Source: Streptococcus suis (GTDB taxonomy: Bacteria > Bacillota > Bacilli > Lactobacillales > Streptococcaceae). From it: a stretch of DNA of 64,000 nucleotides. Shown here piece after piece: positions 55,184 through 64,000 of this stretch (positions are counted from its first letter, which is position 1; every line of letters begins with the position of its first letter). The translations under genes were made by a program, and so were the position numbers. The stretch is from the NCBI GenBank assembly GCA_022354845.1, contig CP031970.1, positions 558,001-622,000 of the forward strand, in the 5' to 3' direction. The notes under the pieces are model-generated. The model was given only the letters and a program-made list of their open reading frames with translations. It searched no databases and was not told where the DNA came from.

Positions 55184-55203
55184 CTGAAAGTAAATGCTTT
55201 CAG
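55184..55203. promoter_or_regulatory. Palindromic operator candidate between TetR and DegV genes
   Basis: CTGAAAG (55184-55190) and CTTTCAG (55197-55203) are perfect inverted repeats with a 6-bp spacer, 26 bp upstream of the TetR start and 81 bp upstream of degV. Confidence 0.6.
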
Positions 55204-55284
55204 CTGGGATTGTTTAATGATATAATTGTAAGTAAATAGAGATTTATTGTCAAATAAAAAAGTAAAACTAGAAATGAGAATCCT

Positions 55285-56145
55285 ATGTCAAAATGGAAAA
55301 TTGTCGCAGATTCAGGCTGTGATTACCGTCAATTAGCGAATCTGGCGCCAAATACTGAATTTATTAGCGTGCCACTTACAATTCAGGTGGGAGATGAAGC
55401 ATTCGTTGACGATGCAGGCTTGGATATTGACCATATGATGCATGTGATGGAAACTTCTAAGGTTGCAGCAGGTTCAGCATGTCCGAGTCCTCAGGCATAT
55501 CAGTCCGCTTTTGAAGGAGCTGATCATATTATTGTCTTGACAATTACTGGTGGCTTGTCAGGAAGCTTTAATGCAGCTCGGATAGCAAGAGATATGTATT
55601 TGGAGGAGCATCCACAAGTTCAAATTCACCTGATTGATAGCTTGTCAGCCGGTGGAGAAATGGACCTTTTGGTGGATGAAATCAACCGGTTGATTGGAAC
55701 AGGTTTGGATTTCCCACAAGTAGTAGAGGCCATCACCCATTACCAAAACCATAGTAAGCTTCTCTTCGTATTGGCTAAGGTGGATAACCTTGTTAAGAAT
55801 GGTCGTCTGAGCAAACTGGTTGGGACAGTTGTTGGACTGCTAAATATTCGAATGGTTGGTGAAGCAAGTGCTGAGGGCAAACTTGAGTTGCTTCAAAAAG
55901 CGCGAGGTCATAAAAAATCTGTCAAAGCGGCTTTCGAAGAAATGAAGAAAGCAGGGTATCAAGGAGGGCGCATTGTGATGGCACACCGTAACAATGTGAA
56001 GTTTTTCCAAGAATTTGCAGAGTTGGTCCGACATAGTTTTCCTGCCGCCATCATTGATGAGGTTGCAACGTCTGGATTGTGCAGTTTTTATGCAGAAGAC
56101 GGAGGATTACTGATGGGCTATGAAATTGAGGCCTCCGTCCAATAG
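55285..56145 (+). CDS. DegV/FakB family fatty-acid-binding protein
   Basis: DegV proteins bind a fatty acid and present it to the kinase FakA for phosphorylation and entry into phospholipid synthesis. The 286-residue protein has KIVADSGCDY at the N-terminus, GSACPSPQAYQSAF (about 70-83) and LTITGGLSGSFNAARIA (about 91-107), with the fatty-acid contact loop. It could be one of several FakB paralogues; acyl preference cannot be read. Divergent from the short TetR gene. Confidence 0.93.
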   Translation: MSKWKIVADSGCDYRQLANLAPNTEFISVPLTIQVGDEAFVDDAGLDIDHMMHVMETSKVAAGSACPSPQAYQSAFEGADHIIVLTITGGLSGSFNAARIARDMYLEEHPQVQIHLIDSLSAGGEMDLLVDEINRLIGTGLDFPQVVEAITHYQNHSKLLFVLAKVDNLVKNGRLSKLVGTVVGLLNIRMVGEASAEGKLELLQKARGHKKSVKAAFEEMKKAGYQGGRIVMAHRNNVKFFQEFAELVRHSFPAAIIDEVATSGLCSFYAEDGGLLMGYEIEASVQ

Positions 56146-56161
56146 TTTTCAATCAAATATT

Positions 56162-56328
56162 TATAGTCATTTGAATTTGTAGCTTTGATACATCGTCACT
56201 TTCGGTTTGCCCTACTCTACGAAAGTGACTTGTTTCGCTTGTCTTATTTCCAAGCTAGAACAACCTTTAGGCTGTTCTAGCTACCTGCACCTCAGTTCCT
56301 TGTCTGACAACTCGTTCATTCGACTATA
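56162..56328. repeat. Intergenic repeat with TATAGTC inverted ends
   Basis: A 167-bp unit runs from TATAGTCATTTGAA (56162-56175) to TTCATTCGACTATA (56315-56328), inverted with 11 of 14 matches. It contains two strong hairpins: GTCACTTTCG/CGAAAGTGAC (56195-56229) and GCTAGAACA/TGTTCTAGC. Same family as 41931-42035. Confidence 0.6.
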
Positions 56329-56340
56329 ATATGATGTAAC

Positions 56341-56380
56341 CAAATTCCCCTTCGGCACAAAAGCTGAAGGGGATTTGTTT
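56341..56380. terminator. Shared terminator, degV / MocR gene
   Basis: CAAATTCCCCTTCGGC pairs with GCTGAAGGGGATTTG; T/A tracts flank it. Confidence 0.85.
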
Positions 56381-56387
56381 ATTCGAT

Positions 56388-57650
56388 TTATTTGGATTGC
56401 AATCGTTGCTGAAGCATGTCCAACCTCTCTGGGAGATCCTCCCCATAGTGCAATTGGAGGAAATCATGCTTTTCGCCTTCAAAAAAATGACTCATTCTGA
56501 TGTGCTGTTGAATGGCAGGCGTCACGGTTCCTTTTTCAAGTTGAAAGGTTACACTTCCTTTTGAAATACGATATGGAACGGATAGAGAATGTTGATTGAG
56601 GTATTCTTTCGTTTTATTCCACTGTACGTGATGTATTTGATGAAGGTGCTGTGTATTTCGTGAAAACATACCATTATCAATATACAGTGAAAGTGCCTTT
56701 TGCATGATGAGGTTGGTATCGTAGTCAATCAAGCTTTTGTGTTGTATAAAAGCATCGCGTAATTGGCTGGGAAGGCTAATTGCACCAATTCGTAGTGCAG
56801 GAAAGAGTGTAGGGGTGAAGGATTTGATATAGATGACACGATTATCTGTATCAAGGTAATGCAATGGAAGACTGTGGCTGGAGTCAAAATCTGCTAAATA
56901 ATCATCTTCAATGATGTAGACGTTGTATTGGTGAGCAAGTTTTACAATGGCTGTTTTAGTGGCCAGGTCATAAGTTGAACCGAGAGGGTTATGCAAGCGA
57001 GGAATAGTATAGAAAAATTTGATTTTTCCTTTTTTGAAAATGGATTCTAATTCTTTAAGGTCAATGCCATCAAGGTTGCGTTCAATGGTTTGATAAGGAA
57101 TCCCTTGGTGTTGAACGAGTTCGACCATCCGTGAATAGGTAGGCTTTTCAATTAATATATCAGATTTGTCATTGGTAAATGTCATTTGCGTTAGAATATA
57201 CAAAGCCTGTTGGCTACCAGCGGTAATCACCAACTGGTCTTTTTTTGTATAGACATGGTAATCCATTAGAAGGCTCTGGACAGATGAAATCAATTCTGCC
57301 AGTCCTTCTTGTTGGTGGTAGTAGTTAAAGAGATAGTTTTCTCTTCCAATGAGGCTTTCATGAAGACAAATGCGGAAATCTTCGTATGGTAATTCCTGAA
57401 AATCGGCTGGATTTAAATCGACCATATCTTCCTTGAAATGTTGGTCTTCCAGGATATAGTATCCACTTTTTTTGACAGAATAGATTTTCTTTTGGTATTT
57501 AAGTTCGACCAAGGCCTTTTGTACAGTGTCTTTGCTGCACTGATAAGCTTGACTAAGTTGCCGTACTGATGGGAGTTTTTGCCCACGTTTATAAGTATGG
57601 TTTTCAATAGCTTGGTTAATGTCTGAGATAATTTGCTGGTATTTTGTCAT
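56388..57650 (-). CDS. MocR-type regulator (GntR HTH plus aminotransferase domain)
   Basis: The 420-residue protein has a GntR winged helix (KRGQKLPSVRQLSQAYQCSKDTVQKAL, about 21-47) fused to a fold-type I aminotransferase domain (about 100-415). The PLP lysine lies in IYIKSFTPTLFPALRIG (about 272-288), and VYIIEDDYLADFD (about 237-249) holds the cofactor Asp. MocR proteins use PLP or its adducts as a signal. It is divergent from yaaA. No pdx genes are near, so a PdxR role cannot be claimed. Confidence 0.92.
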   Translation of the reverse strand: MTKYQQIISDINQAIENHTYKRGQKLPSVRQLSQAYQCSKDTVQKALVELKYQKKIYSVKKSGYYILEDQHFKEDMVDLNPADFQELPYEDFRICLHESLIGRENYLFNYYHQQEGLAELISSVQSLLMDYHVYTKKDQLVITAGSQQALYILTQMTFTNDKSDILIEKPTYSRMVELVQHQGIPYQTIERNLDGIDLKELESIFKKGKIKFFYTIPRLHNPLGSTYDLATKTAIVKLAHQYNVYIIEDDYLADFDSSHSLPLHYLDTDNRVIYIKSFTPTLFPALRIGAISLPSQLRDAFIQHKSLIDYDTNLIMQKALSLYIDNGMFSRNTQHLHQIHHVQWNKTKEYLNQHSLSVPYRISKGSVTFQLEKGTVTPAIQQHIRMSHFFEGEKHDFLQLHYGEDLPERLDMLQQRLQSK

Positions 57651-57765
57651 GTCAACTGTCCCCTTACAGATGATTTACTATTAGTATATAGCATTGTTTC
57701 AAGTAAGACAAGAACAAAGTGTGCAGAGTAGGCAGAGAAGCGAGGCCTGTGTTATAATGAAAGGC

Positions 57766-58494
57766 ATGAAGATTATTTTACCAAATGCTAAAGAATTAAA
57801 TACAAATATGGACCCACAAGCTTTTCAGGATTTATCTCCAGAAAGTTTGCAAGTTTTATCTGAGCTTGGAAGTAAAGATTCTCAGCAGTTAGCAGATTTT
57901 TATAAATTGCCACTGGAAAGAGCGGAGCTGGAGAAAGATCGTTGGACAAGGATAGTGCATGGTCAAGCAAAAACATATCCTGCTTGGCTCTTGTATGATG
58001 GATTGATGTATCGTTATATGCATCGAACTGACCTTTCTGACCAGGAACTGTCTTACATGAAAAATCATGTTTATATTGCAACTGGTTTTTATGGATTGAT
58101 ATCTCCTTTCTCCCTCATTGCACCTCATCGTTTGGATTTTCAAGGGAGTTTAAAAGTGATGGGAAAATCATTGAAGCAATTTTGGCGTCCTTATTATGAT
58201 GCTTGTCTGCAAAACGAAGATGTCATTATTTCTTTGGCATCTTCGGAATTTGAACAAGTTTTTTCTCCTGAAATTCAAAAGAGAATGGTAAGGGTGCTGT
58301 TTGTGGAAGAAAAGAATGGCAAGAGGAAAATACATTCCACAATATCCAAAAAAGGGAGAGGCAGATTTTTGTCATGGATGGCAGAGACAAATTGTGTGAC
58401 CTTGGAACAATTAAAGGAAGCAAGGGTCGACGGTTTTCAGTTTGATGCTATGGCTTCCACTGATAGACAACTTTGTTTTGTAAGAAAGGTTTGA
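57766..58494 (+). CDS. yaaA: YaaA family peroxide-stress protein
   Basis: YaaA limits free iron and DNA damage under H2O2 stress in E. coli and binds DNA. The 242-residue protein starts MKIILPNAKELNTN, typical of the family, and has ARAWLLYDG-type and QNEDVIISLASSEFE motifs (LYDGLMYRYM near 79-88, VIISLASSEF near 153-162). The start at 57766 follows an extended -10 (TGTTATAAT ending at 57758) by seven bases, so the transcript may be leaderless. glf follows after eight bases. Confidence 0.9.
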   Translation: MKIILPNAKELNTNMDPQAFQDLSPESLQVLSELGSKDSQQLADFYKLPLERAELEKDRWTRIVHGQAKTYPAWLLYDGLMYRYMHRTDLSDQELSYMKNHVYIATGFYGLISPFSLIAPHRLDFQGSLKVMGKSLKQFWRPYYDACLQNEDVIISLASSEFEQVFSPEIQKRMVRVLFVEEKNGKRKIHSTISKKGRGRFLSWMAETNCVTLEQLKEARVDGFQFDAMASTDRQLCFVRKV

Positions 58495-58502
58495 TCAAAT
58501 AA

Positions 58503-59612
58503 ATGAACAATTACGATTATCTAGTTGTAGGTGCTGGTCTGTTCGGTGCAGTCTTTGCTCATGAGGCAGCTAAATAGGGTAAAAAAATCAAGGTTATCGA
58601 AAAACGAGACCACATTGCAGGTAACATCTATACAAAAGAAGTAGAAGGAATTCAGGTCCATGAATATGGAGCTCATATTTTCCACACTTCTGAGAAGGAA
58701 ATTTGGGACTATGTGAATCAGTTTGCTGAGTTCAACCGCTATACAAACACACCGGTCGCCAACTACAAGGGTGAAATCTACAACCTTCCATTCAACATGA
58801 ATACCTTCAATAAACTGTGGGGTGTGGTTACTCCAGCGGAGGCAGAGGCAAAGATTGCTGAGCAACGTGCTGTTTTGGGAGGAAAAACACCTGAGAACTT
58901 GGAAAAACAAGCCATCTCACTAGTTGGTACAGACATCTATGAAAAATTGATCAAGCCATACACCGAGAAACAATGGGAAAAACCATGTACGGAGTTGCCA
59001 GCCTTTATCATTCGTCGTTTGCCCGTGCGTTTGACTTACGACAATAACTATTTTAATGATACATTTCAAGGTATTCCCATTGGTGGTTACACGCAGATTG
59101 TTGAAAAAATGTTGGACCATGACAATATTGATGTGGAGACAAATGTTGATTTCTTTGCCAATAAAGAAGACTATTTAGCGACCTATCCGAAGATTGTCTT
59201 TACAGGAATGATTGACGAGTTTTTTGATTACCAACTTGGTGAATTGGAATATCGTAGCCTTCGATTTGAGACAGAAGTATTGGATATGGAAAACTATCAA
59301 GGGAATGCAGTTGTGAACTACACAGATAGTGAAACACCATTTACTCGAATCATCGAACACAAACATTTTGAATTTGGTACACAACCGAAAACCATTATTA
59401 CACGTGAGTATTCGAAGACCTGGAAACGAGGCGATGAGCCGTATTATCCAGTGAACAATGATTGTAACAACAAACTCTATACTGCTTATAAACGCCTCGC
59501 AGAACAACAAGAGAATCTTATATTTGGTGGACGTCTTGGTCATTATCGGTACTATGATATGCATCAAGTCATCGGAGCTGCCTTGCAGTGTGTGAGAAGT
59601 GAAGTTGAGTAA
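58503..59612 (+). pseudogene. glf: UDP-galactopyranose mutase, interrupted by an in-frame TAG
   Basis: Glf makes UDP-galactofuranose for surface polysaccharide. The 370-codon frame begins MNNYDYLVVGAGLFGAVFAHEAAK, with the FAD site GAGLFG. Codon 25 is TAG (58575-58577), just after this Rossmann segment; a single C-to-T change from CAG (Gln) would explain it. The rest is complete and in frame to 59612, including EYGAHIFHTS, WEKPCTELPAFIIRRLPVRLTYDNNYF and GRLGHYRYYDMHQVI. Without suppression only a 24-residue peptide is made; internal starts lack the FAD site. The lesion looks recent, because nothing else is damaged. Confidence 0.85.
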
Positions 59613-59623
59613 ATTTGACAAAT

Positions 59624-59676
59624 AAAAAAGTACCCAGTTCGCGATTACCGTTGGAAACACGAAAAGGGTACTTTTA
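59624..59676 (+). terminator. Terminator after glf
   Basis: AAAAGTACCC (59626-59635) and GGGTACTTTT (59666-59675) pair perfectly with a 30-base loop. Confidence 0.7.
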
Positions 59677-59780
59677 TACTCTTCGAAAATCAAAAGTAGA
59701 CGGAGTTGACTTGATTTGATGAACTTCAGTTCTATCTGCGTCTGCGTCATCTAGACTGATTTTGACTTTCATTGAGTATT
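59676..59780 (-). repeat. BOX-like repeat element
   Basis: On the minus strand it opens with TACTCAATGAAAGTCAAAATC and ends with TTTTGATTTTCGAAGAGTA. These are the ends of the pneumococcal boxA and boxC modules. Inner sequence is degenerate and has no clear boxB. Confidence 0.75.
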
Positions 59781-59926
59781 AAATGTCATTTTAGAAATCA
59801 CCATAGGGGATTGATTTGAGTCAACAACCAGAAAATAAGAAAGTAATGTCTTATGCGTCTGGCTTCAAGAAATAGAATGGTTTTTAAATCCGATTATCTT
59901 TTGTAGAAAATAGGAATGAACCCAAT

Positions 59927-60784
59927 CTATATTTGTTTCGTTGAAAATGAATAATGCTGATCTTCTAATAGTGCAATGTAAAAGTGGATTTGCGCAGCAT
60001 GATAATAAGGCAACACATAAATGCCAACTATACCGAAGGTGATAGTAGAAAGTAGGAACCATCCGATGAAATGCAGGTCCAACAGAAAGCGTTTCCTTTT
60101 GTATCCTTTCATTAGGTTCCGACTGTATTTAACGGTAGAAAGAGGATTGCGGTAGTCATTCGTGGTTAATTGATCAAATAAAACTGTCTCAACTTGCGAA
60201 TAGGCGTAGATTTGAGGTAGATAAATAATCAATCCAATGATCATCAGCAAAAATCCGATGAAAAACAGCATGCCTGTCACACTGAGAATGTCATAGGGAA
60301 TTTGAACCTCTGTAACGCTCCCTTGTGAAAGGAGAAAACTCGATAAATAGATAATTGAGCCTAAAAAACATACTAGACCGATGTAGAAAATAAGGCCCCA
60401 AAGAAATAACAAAATGCGCTTTAAGATGAAAGTAAAGAAAATCTTTTTAAAATGTTCATGTTGAAAAATAGCCAATGAACTGCTCACTCTGTACTCATTC
60501 GCTCCCTGTTTAATGCCTTTGAAAAGAGCCCACGTTATAGATAGATATAAAAGGCTCATTAAGAGTCCATAAAAGATAGGAAATAGTATGCTAGACAGTA
60601 GGTAACTGAAATGTAGATTGGATCCATCTTGTGACAAGTATACCTCAAGAATAGATTGACGAGTGGATGAGAAAAGTTGGACACTGACGGATATGAGCAC
60701 TGGAATAAGTGCAATTTGAAAGATGTTGGGAGTATCTTGTAATGTTTTTCTAGCCTTGTCAGTGATTGTAGCAATAGTCAACAT
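59927..60784 (-). CDS. DUF975 membrane protein
   Basis: The 285-residue protein has about six membrane helices. The DUF975 pattern is visible: NPLSTVKYSRNLMKGYKRKRFLLDLHFIGWFLLSTITFGIVGIYVLPYYHAAQIHFY near the C-terminus (about 218-274). Function is unknown. I start at 60784 (MLTIATITDKARKTL), with aaggag 11 bases upstream, because the region before it is not conserved-looking. Convergent with glf. Confidence 0.85.
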   Translation of the reverse strand: MLTIATITDKARKTLQDTPNIFQIALIPVLISVSVQLFSSTRQSILEVYLSQDGSNLHFSYLLSSILFPIFYGLLMSLLYLSITWALFKGIKQGANEYRVSSSLAIFQHEHFKKIFFTFILKRILLFLWGLIFYIGLVCFLGSIIYLSSFLLSQGSVTEVQIPYDILSVTGMLFFIGFLLMIIGLIIYLPQIYAYSQVETVLFDQLTTNDYRNPLSTVKYSRNLMKGYKRKRFLLDLHFIGWFLLSTITFGIVGIYVLPYYHAAQIHFYIALLEDQHYSFSTKQI

Positions 60785-61048
60785 AGATAGGGTCTCCTTT
60801 GATAGACATTGTAACATAATTCTAGATGACAAGCTAGATTTTTTTTGATAGACTGGAAGGTGCTGTGGAAATTAATCGATTCCTTATTTCAAGATAGTTA
60901 GAGTAAGTTTTGTTCTTCTCAACTTTCAAAACGATTCGTCGGATACACATGGAAATGATACTTGTTTATTTTTCATATGACAGACCAATCGATTAGACCA
61001 TGCAAGATTAAATTCCTAGGACTGTTTTTCCTAGCGGGAGGTAAATAA

Positions 61049-62194
<1,146 letters not shown>

Positions 62195-62276
62195 GATAAA
62201 AAGCTTTCTTGATTGGACTAAGACATTTTATAGTTACACTTTCTTACAATTTTGTTAGACACGCATACAAATAAAT

Positions 62277-62330
62277 AAAGCATACGATTATGAAACTCTT
62301 CGGTAACATAATCGTATGCTTTTATTTTAA
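62277..62330 (+). terminator. Terminator between tgt and pepQ
   Basis: AAAGCATACGATTATG (62277-62292) and CATAATCGTATGCTTT (62307-62322) form a perfect 16-bp stem; TTATTTT follows. Confidence 0.92.
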
Positions 62331-62415
62331 TAATCGGCTTTAAAGCACTTCTATTTAACATCAAAAGGAACTGTTGCCAACGAGCTTTGAGGAGTGAAGA
62401 AACGATTGGTTCCCA

Positions 62416-63501
62416 TTAACCTTCAAAATACAAGAGTTCTTTTGGTGTTTTTGTGAAGAGTTCAAATCCAGTTTCTGTGACATAACCGCAGTCTTCAATC
62501 CGGACACCAACTTTTCCTGGAATATAAATACCAGGTTCAACTGAGAAGCACATGCCTTCTTTGATAACCAGGTCGTTGCCTTCCATAATAGATGGAAATT
62601 CGTGGACACTCATGCCCAAACCATGTCCAAGACGATGGTTGAAATACTCACCATAACCAGCTTTTTCAATCACTGATCGTGCGGCATAGTCAATTTCACT
62701 AGCGGTCACACCAGGCTTGATCATATTAACTGCAGTCATATGAGCCTCTAAAGTTAAGTTGTAAATATCCTGTTTAAACTGGTCTGGCTTACCGACAGCG
62801 ACTGTGCGCGTCATATCGGAAGTATATCCCAAAGTTTCTACACCTAGGTCGAACAATAGCAGAGCGTCATTTTCGATTTTGTTTGTTGATGGAATTCCGT
62901 GTGGGTTAGCGGCATTATCTCCTGTTAAGACCATGGTATCAAAGCTCATTTTTGAAATGCCTTGTTTTTTCATTTCAAATTCAATCTGAGCAATGATATC
63001 AGTTTCTGTTACGTTGAGTGAGATATTATCAAAGCCAACTTGCATTGCTTTATCTGCAAATTCACCAGCAACCAACATTTTTTCTATTTCATCACGCGAC
63101 TTGATCAATTTCATAGTATTGATTAATGGTGTAATATCAGAGAATGGTTGATTGAAGATGGATTGAAGACCATGATAACGTGTTAGGTTTAGGTTGTCAA
63201 ATTCAGCACCAATCGCTGAGAAATGCTTTTGAGGAAGTTTATTTTTGATGATTTGCCATGGATTTTCTGAATCCATATATCCAGCGACTGGAAAATCAAC
63301 TGTGGCAACTGCACGCTCCACATCCAAGCCAGGAAGGAAAAGGAGTGATTCGTGATCAGGCATGACAAAGAGCAACATATGGCGCTCATGCGGATCACTA
63401 AGGTAACCAGTCAGATAATAAATACTAATTGGATCTGAAAAGATTGCTAAATCTAATTTATTTGAATCGAGGTAATTTTGGACGTGTTGCAATTTTGACA
63501 T
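62416..63501 (-). CDS. pepQ: Xaa-Pro dipeptidase (M24 family)
   Basis: PepQ cleaves dipeptides with C-terminal proline, supplying proline and amino acids from peptides. The 361-residue protein has the M24 creatinase N-domain (about 1-130) and the pita-bread catalytic domain. Metal ligands: LLFDLGVETLGYTSDMTRT (Asp pair, about 215-233), HRLGHGLGMSVHEFPSI (His, about 286-302), CFSVEPGIY (Glu) and GVRIEDCGYV (Glu). The start 63501 has aaagga upstream; a TTG at 63516 is less likely. Divergent from ccpA, the arrangement seen across lactic acid bacteria. Confidence 0.97.
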   Translation of the reverse strand: MSKLQHVQNYLDSNKLDLAIFSDPISIYYLTGYLSDPHERHMLLFVMPDHESLLFLPGLDVERAVATVDFPVAGYMDSENPWQIIKNKLPQKHFSAIGAEFDNLNLTRYHGLQSIFNQPFSDITPLINTMKLIKSRDEIEKMLVAGEFADKAMQVGFDNISLNVTETDIIAQIEFEMKKQGISKMSFDTMVLTGDNAANPHGIPSTNKIENDALLLFDLGVETLGYTSDMTRTVAVGKPDQFKQDIYNLTLEAHMTAVNMIKPGVTASEIDYAARSVIEKAGYGEYFNHRLGHGLGMSVHEFPSIMEGNDLVIKEGMCFSVEPGIYIPGKVGVRIEDCGYVTETGFELFTKTPKELLYFEG

Positions 63502-63614
63502 GGCTTTTCCTTTCAAATTTGGAAATCATTTTGAAATTTTCTTTTATTATATAGACTATTGTTTCAAAAAATCAAAAAATTTGCAAGTACAAAGGAAAAA
63601 AATACGATTTTCTC

Positions 63615-63643
63615 TTGAAAGTGGTTACAAAAAATGATACACT
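63615..63643 (+). promoter_or_regulatory. ccpA promoter with a cre-like half match
   Basis: TTGAAA (63615-63620), 17-bp spacer, TACACT (63638-63643) with an extended -10 TGA. The 16-mer TTGAAAGTGGTTACAA fits the cre consensus except for T in place of the central C. Autoregulation by CcpA is therefore possible. Confidence 0.6.
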
Positions 63644-63703
63644 ATGATTGAGTGAAAGCGTAATTTTCATAGAAATTTGATTTAAGAAAGGAAGTGTAAA
63701 TAG

Positions 63704-64000
63704 ATGATGAATACAGACGATACCGTGACGATTTATGACGTTGCGCGTGAAGCTGGTGTGTCAATGGCTACAGTCAGTCGTGTAGTCAATGGTAATAAAA
63801 ATGTCAAGGAAAACACTCGTAAAAAAGTGTTAGAGGTGATTGATCGATTAGATTATCGCCCAAATGCTGTTGCGCGTGGTTTGGCAAGTAAAAAAACGAC
63901 AACTGTGGGGGTTGTGATTCCAAATATTGCCAATGCCTATTTTGCAACCTTGGCTAAGGGGATTGATGACATTGCTGATATGTATAAGTATAATATCGTA
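63704..64000 (+). CDS. ccpA: Catabolite control protein A (start only)
   Basis: CcpA is the LacI-family global regulator of carbon catabolite control and acts with HPr phosphorylated at Ser46. The first 99 residues are present: the helix-turn-helix [19 protein letters not shown] (about 12-30), the hinge helix [14 protein letters not shown] (about 52-65) and the beginning of the ligand domain ([23 protein letters not shown]). The window edge cuts the rest. aaaggaa precedes ATG 63704. The cre-like site before the amylase gene in this window is a likely target. Confidence 0.95.
   Translation, partial: MMNTDDTVTIYDVAREAGVSMATVSRVVNGNKNVKENTRKKVLEVIDRLDYRPNAVARGLASKKTTTVGVVIPNIANAYFATLAKGIDDIADMYKYNIV

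Larger units (their letters stand above)
59613..59926. other. Gap after glf, holding a terminator and a BOX-like element
   Basis: About 314 bp without a gene. Contains the glf terminator (59624-59676) and a BOX-like repeat (59676-59780). The last 140 bp show nothing clear. Confidence 0.6.

Noticed and set aside
56388..57650. Calling the MocR regulator PdxR
   Set aside because: There are no pdx genes nearby and the MocR family has many functions.
63653..63669. TGAAAGCGTAATTTTCA as a second cre in the ccpA leader
   Set aside because: The two half-sites are two bases too far apart for a standard cre.

Overview
The window is chromosomal DNA of a low-GC Gram-positive bacterium, almost certainly Streptococcus suis or a very close relative. 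The evidence is the set of streptococcal proteins (EF-Tu of 398 aa, a CcpA/PepQ divergent pair, prfB-ftsE-ftsX, ftsW-ppc, a yybP-ykoY leader on a Ca/Mn P-type ATPase) and several families of short intergenic repeats, including a BOX-like element. Most of the window is core genome; there is no rRNA, tRNA, prophage or CRISPR array that I can see.

Layout. 1-6.4 kb: an M3 peptidase (cut by the window edge), Mn-dependent pyrophosphatase, an orphan NmlR-like MerR regulator and a pair of U32 (TrhP-type) tRNA-hydroxylation proteins. 6.5-15 kb: a YdbC/PC4 protein, bioY under a BirA operator, a cyclase-family hydrolase, glutathione reductase, a MacA-MacB-type efflux operon, a flavin-dependent oxidoreductase and a 0.5-kb repeat cluster. 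15-21.4 kb: lysS, a phosphatase-deacylase-DUF368 operon, thiT under a TPP riboswitch, a GH25 muramidase, and an ECF S-component paired with a DUF4430 lipoprotein. 21.5-31.2 kb: ftsW, ppc, an ECF sigma factor with its anti-sigma, a GH13 amylase with a cre-like box, tuf and tpiA.

31.27-35.32 kb is the only clearly acquired segment. It is about 4 kb, bounded by a 19-bp direct repeat (candidate attL/attR). It carries a truncated tyrosine integrase, a KTR-type zinc protein, a MerR-PLDc_N-ABC ATPase-ABC permease operon and a prematurely stopped tnpV: a decayed integrative element that kept an export or resistance cassette.

35.3-64 kb returns to core genes: Cof hydrolase and HD phosphohydrolase, TauE/SafE exporter, DUF1934, the riboswitch-controlled P-type ATPase, small membrane proteins, queG, prfB with its programmed +1 frameshift, ftsEX, a metallo-beta-lactamase-fold hydrolase, a DnaQ-DinG fusion, proBAC, a TetR/DegV divergent pair, a MocR-type regulator, yaaA, a glf gene broken by an in-frame TAG, DUF975, tgt, pepQ and the start of ccpA.

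The points I consider most worth checking are: the att-bounded MerR/ABC element; a two-copy structured RNA element (39.06-39.20 and 45.98-46.13 kb) whose pairing is kept by compensatory changes; the ECF sigma/anti-sigma pair with its own ECF-type promoter; the ECF-S/DUF4430 lipoprotein pair; the glf nonsense codon; and a recurring extended -10 placed 6-7 nt before a start codon, which suggests leaderless mRNAs.
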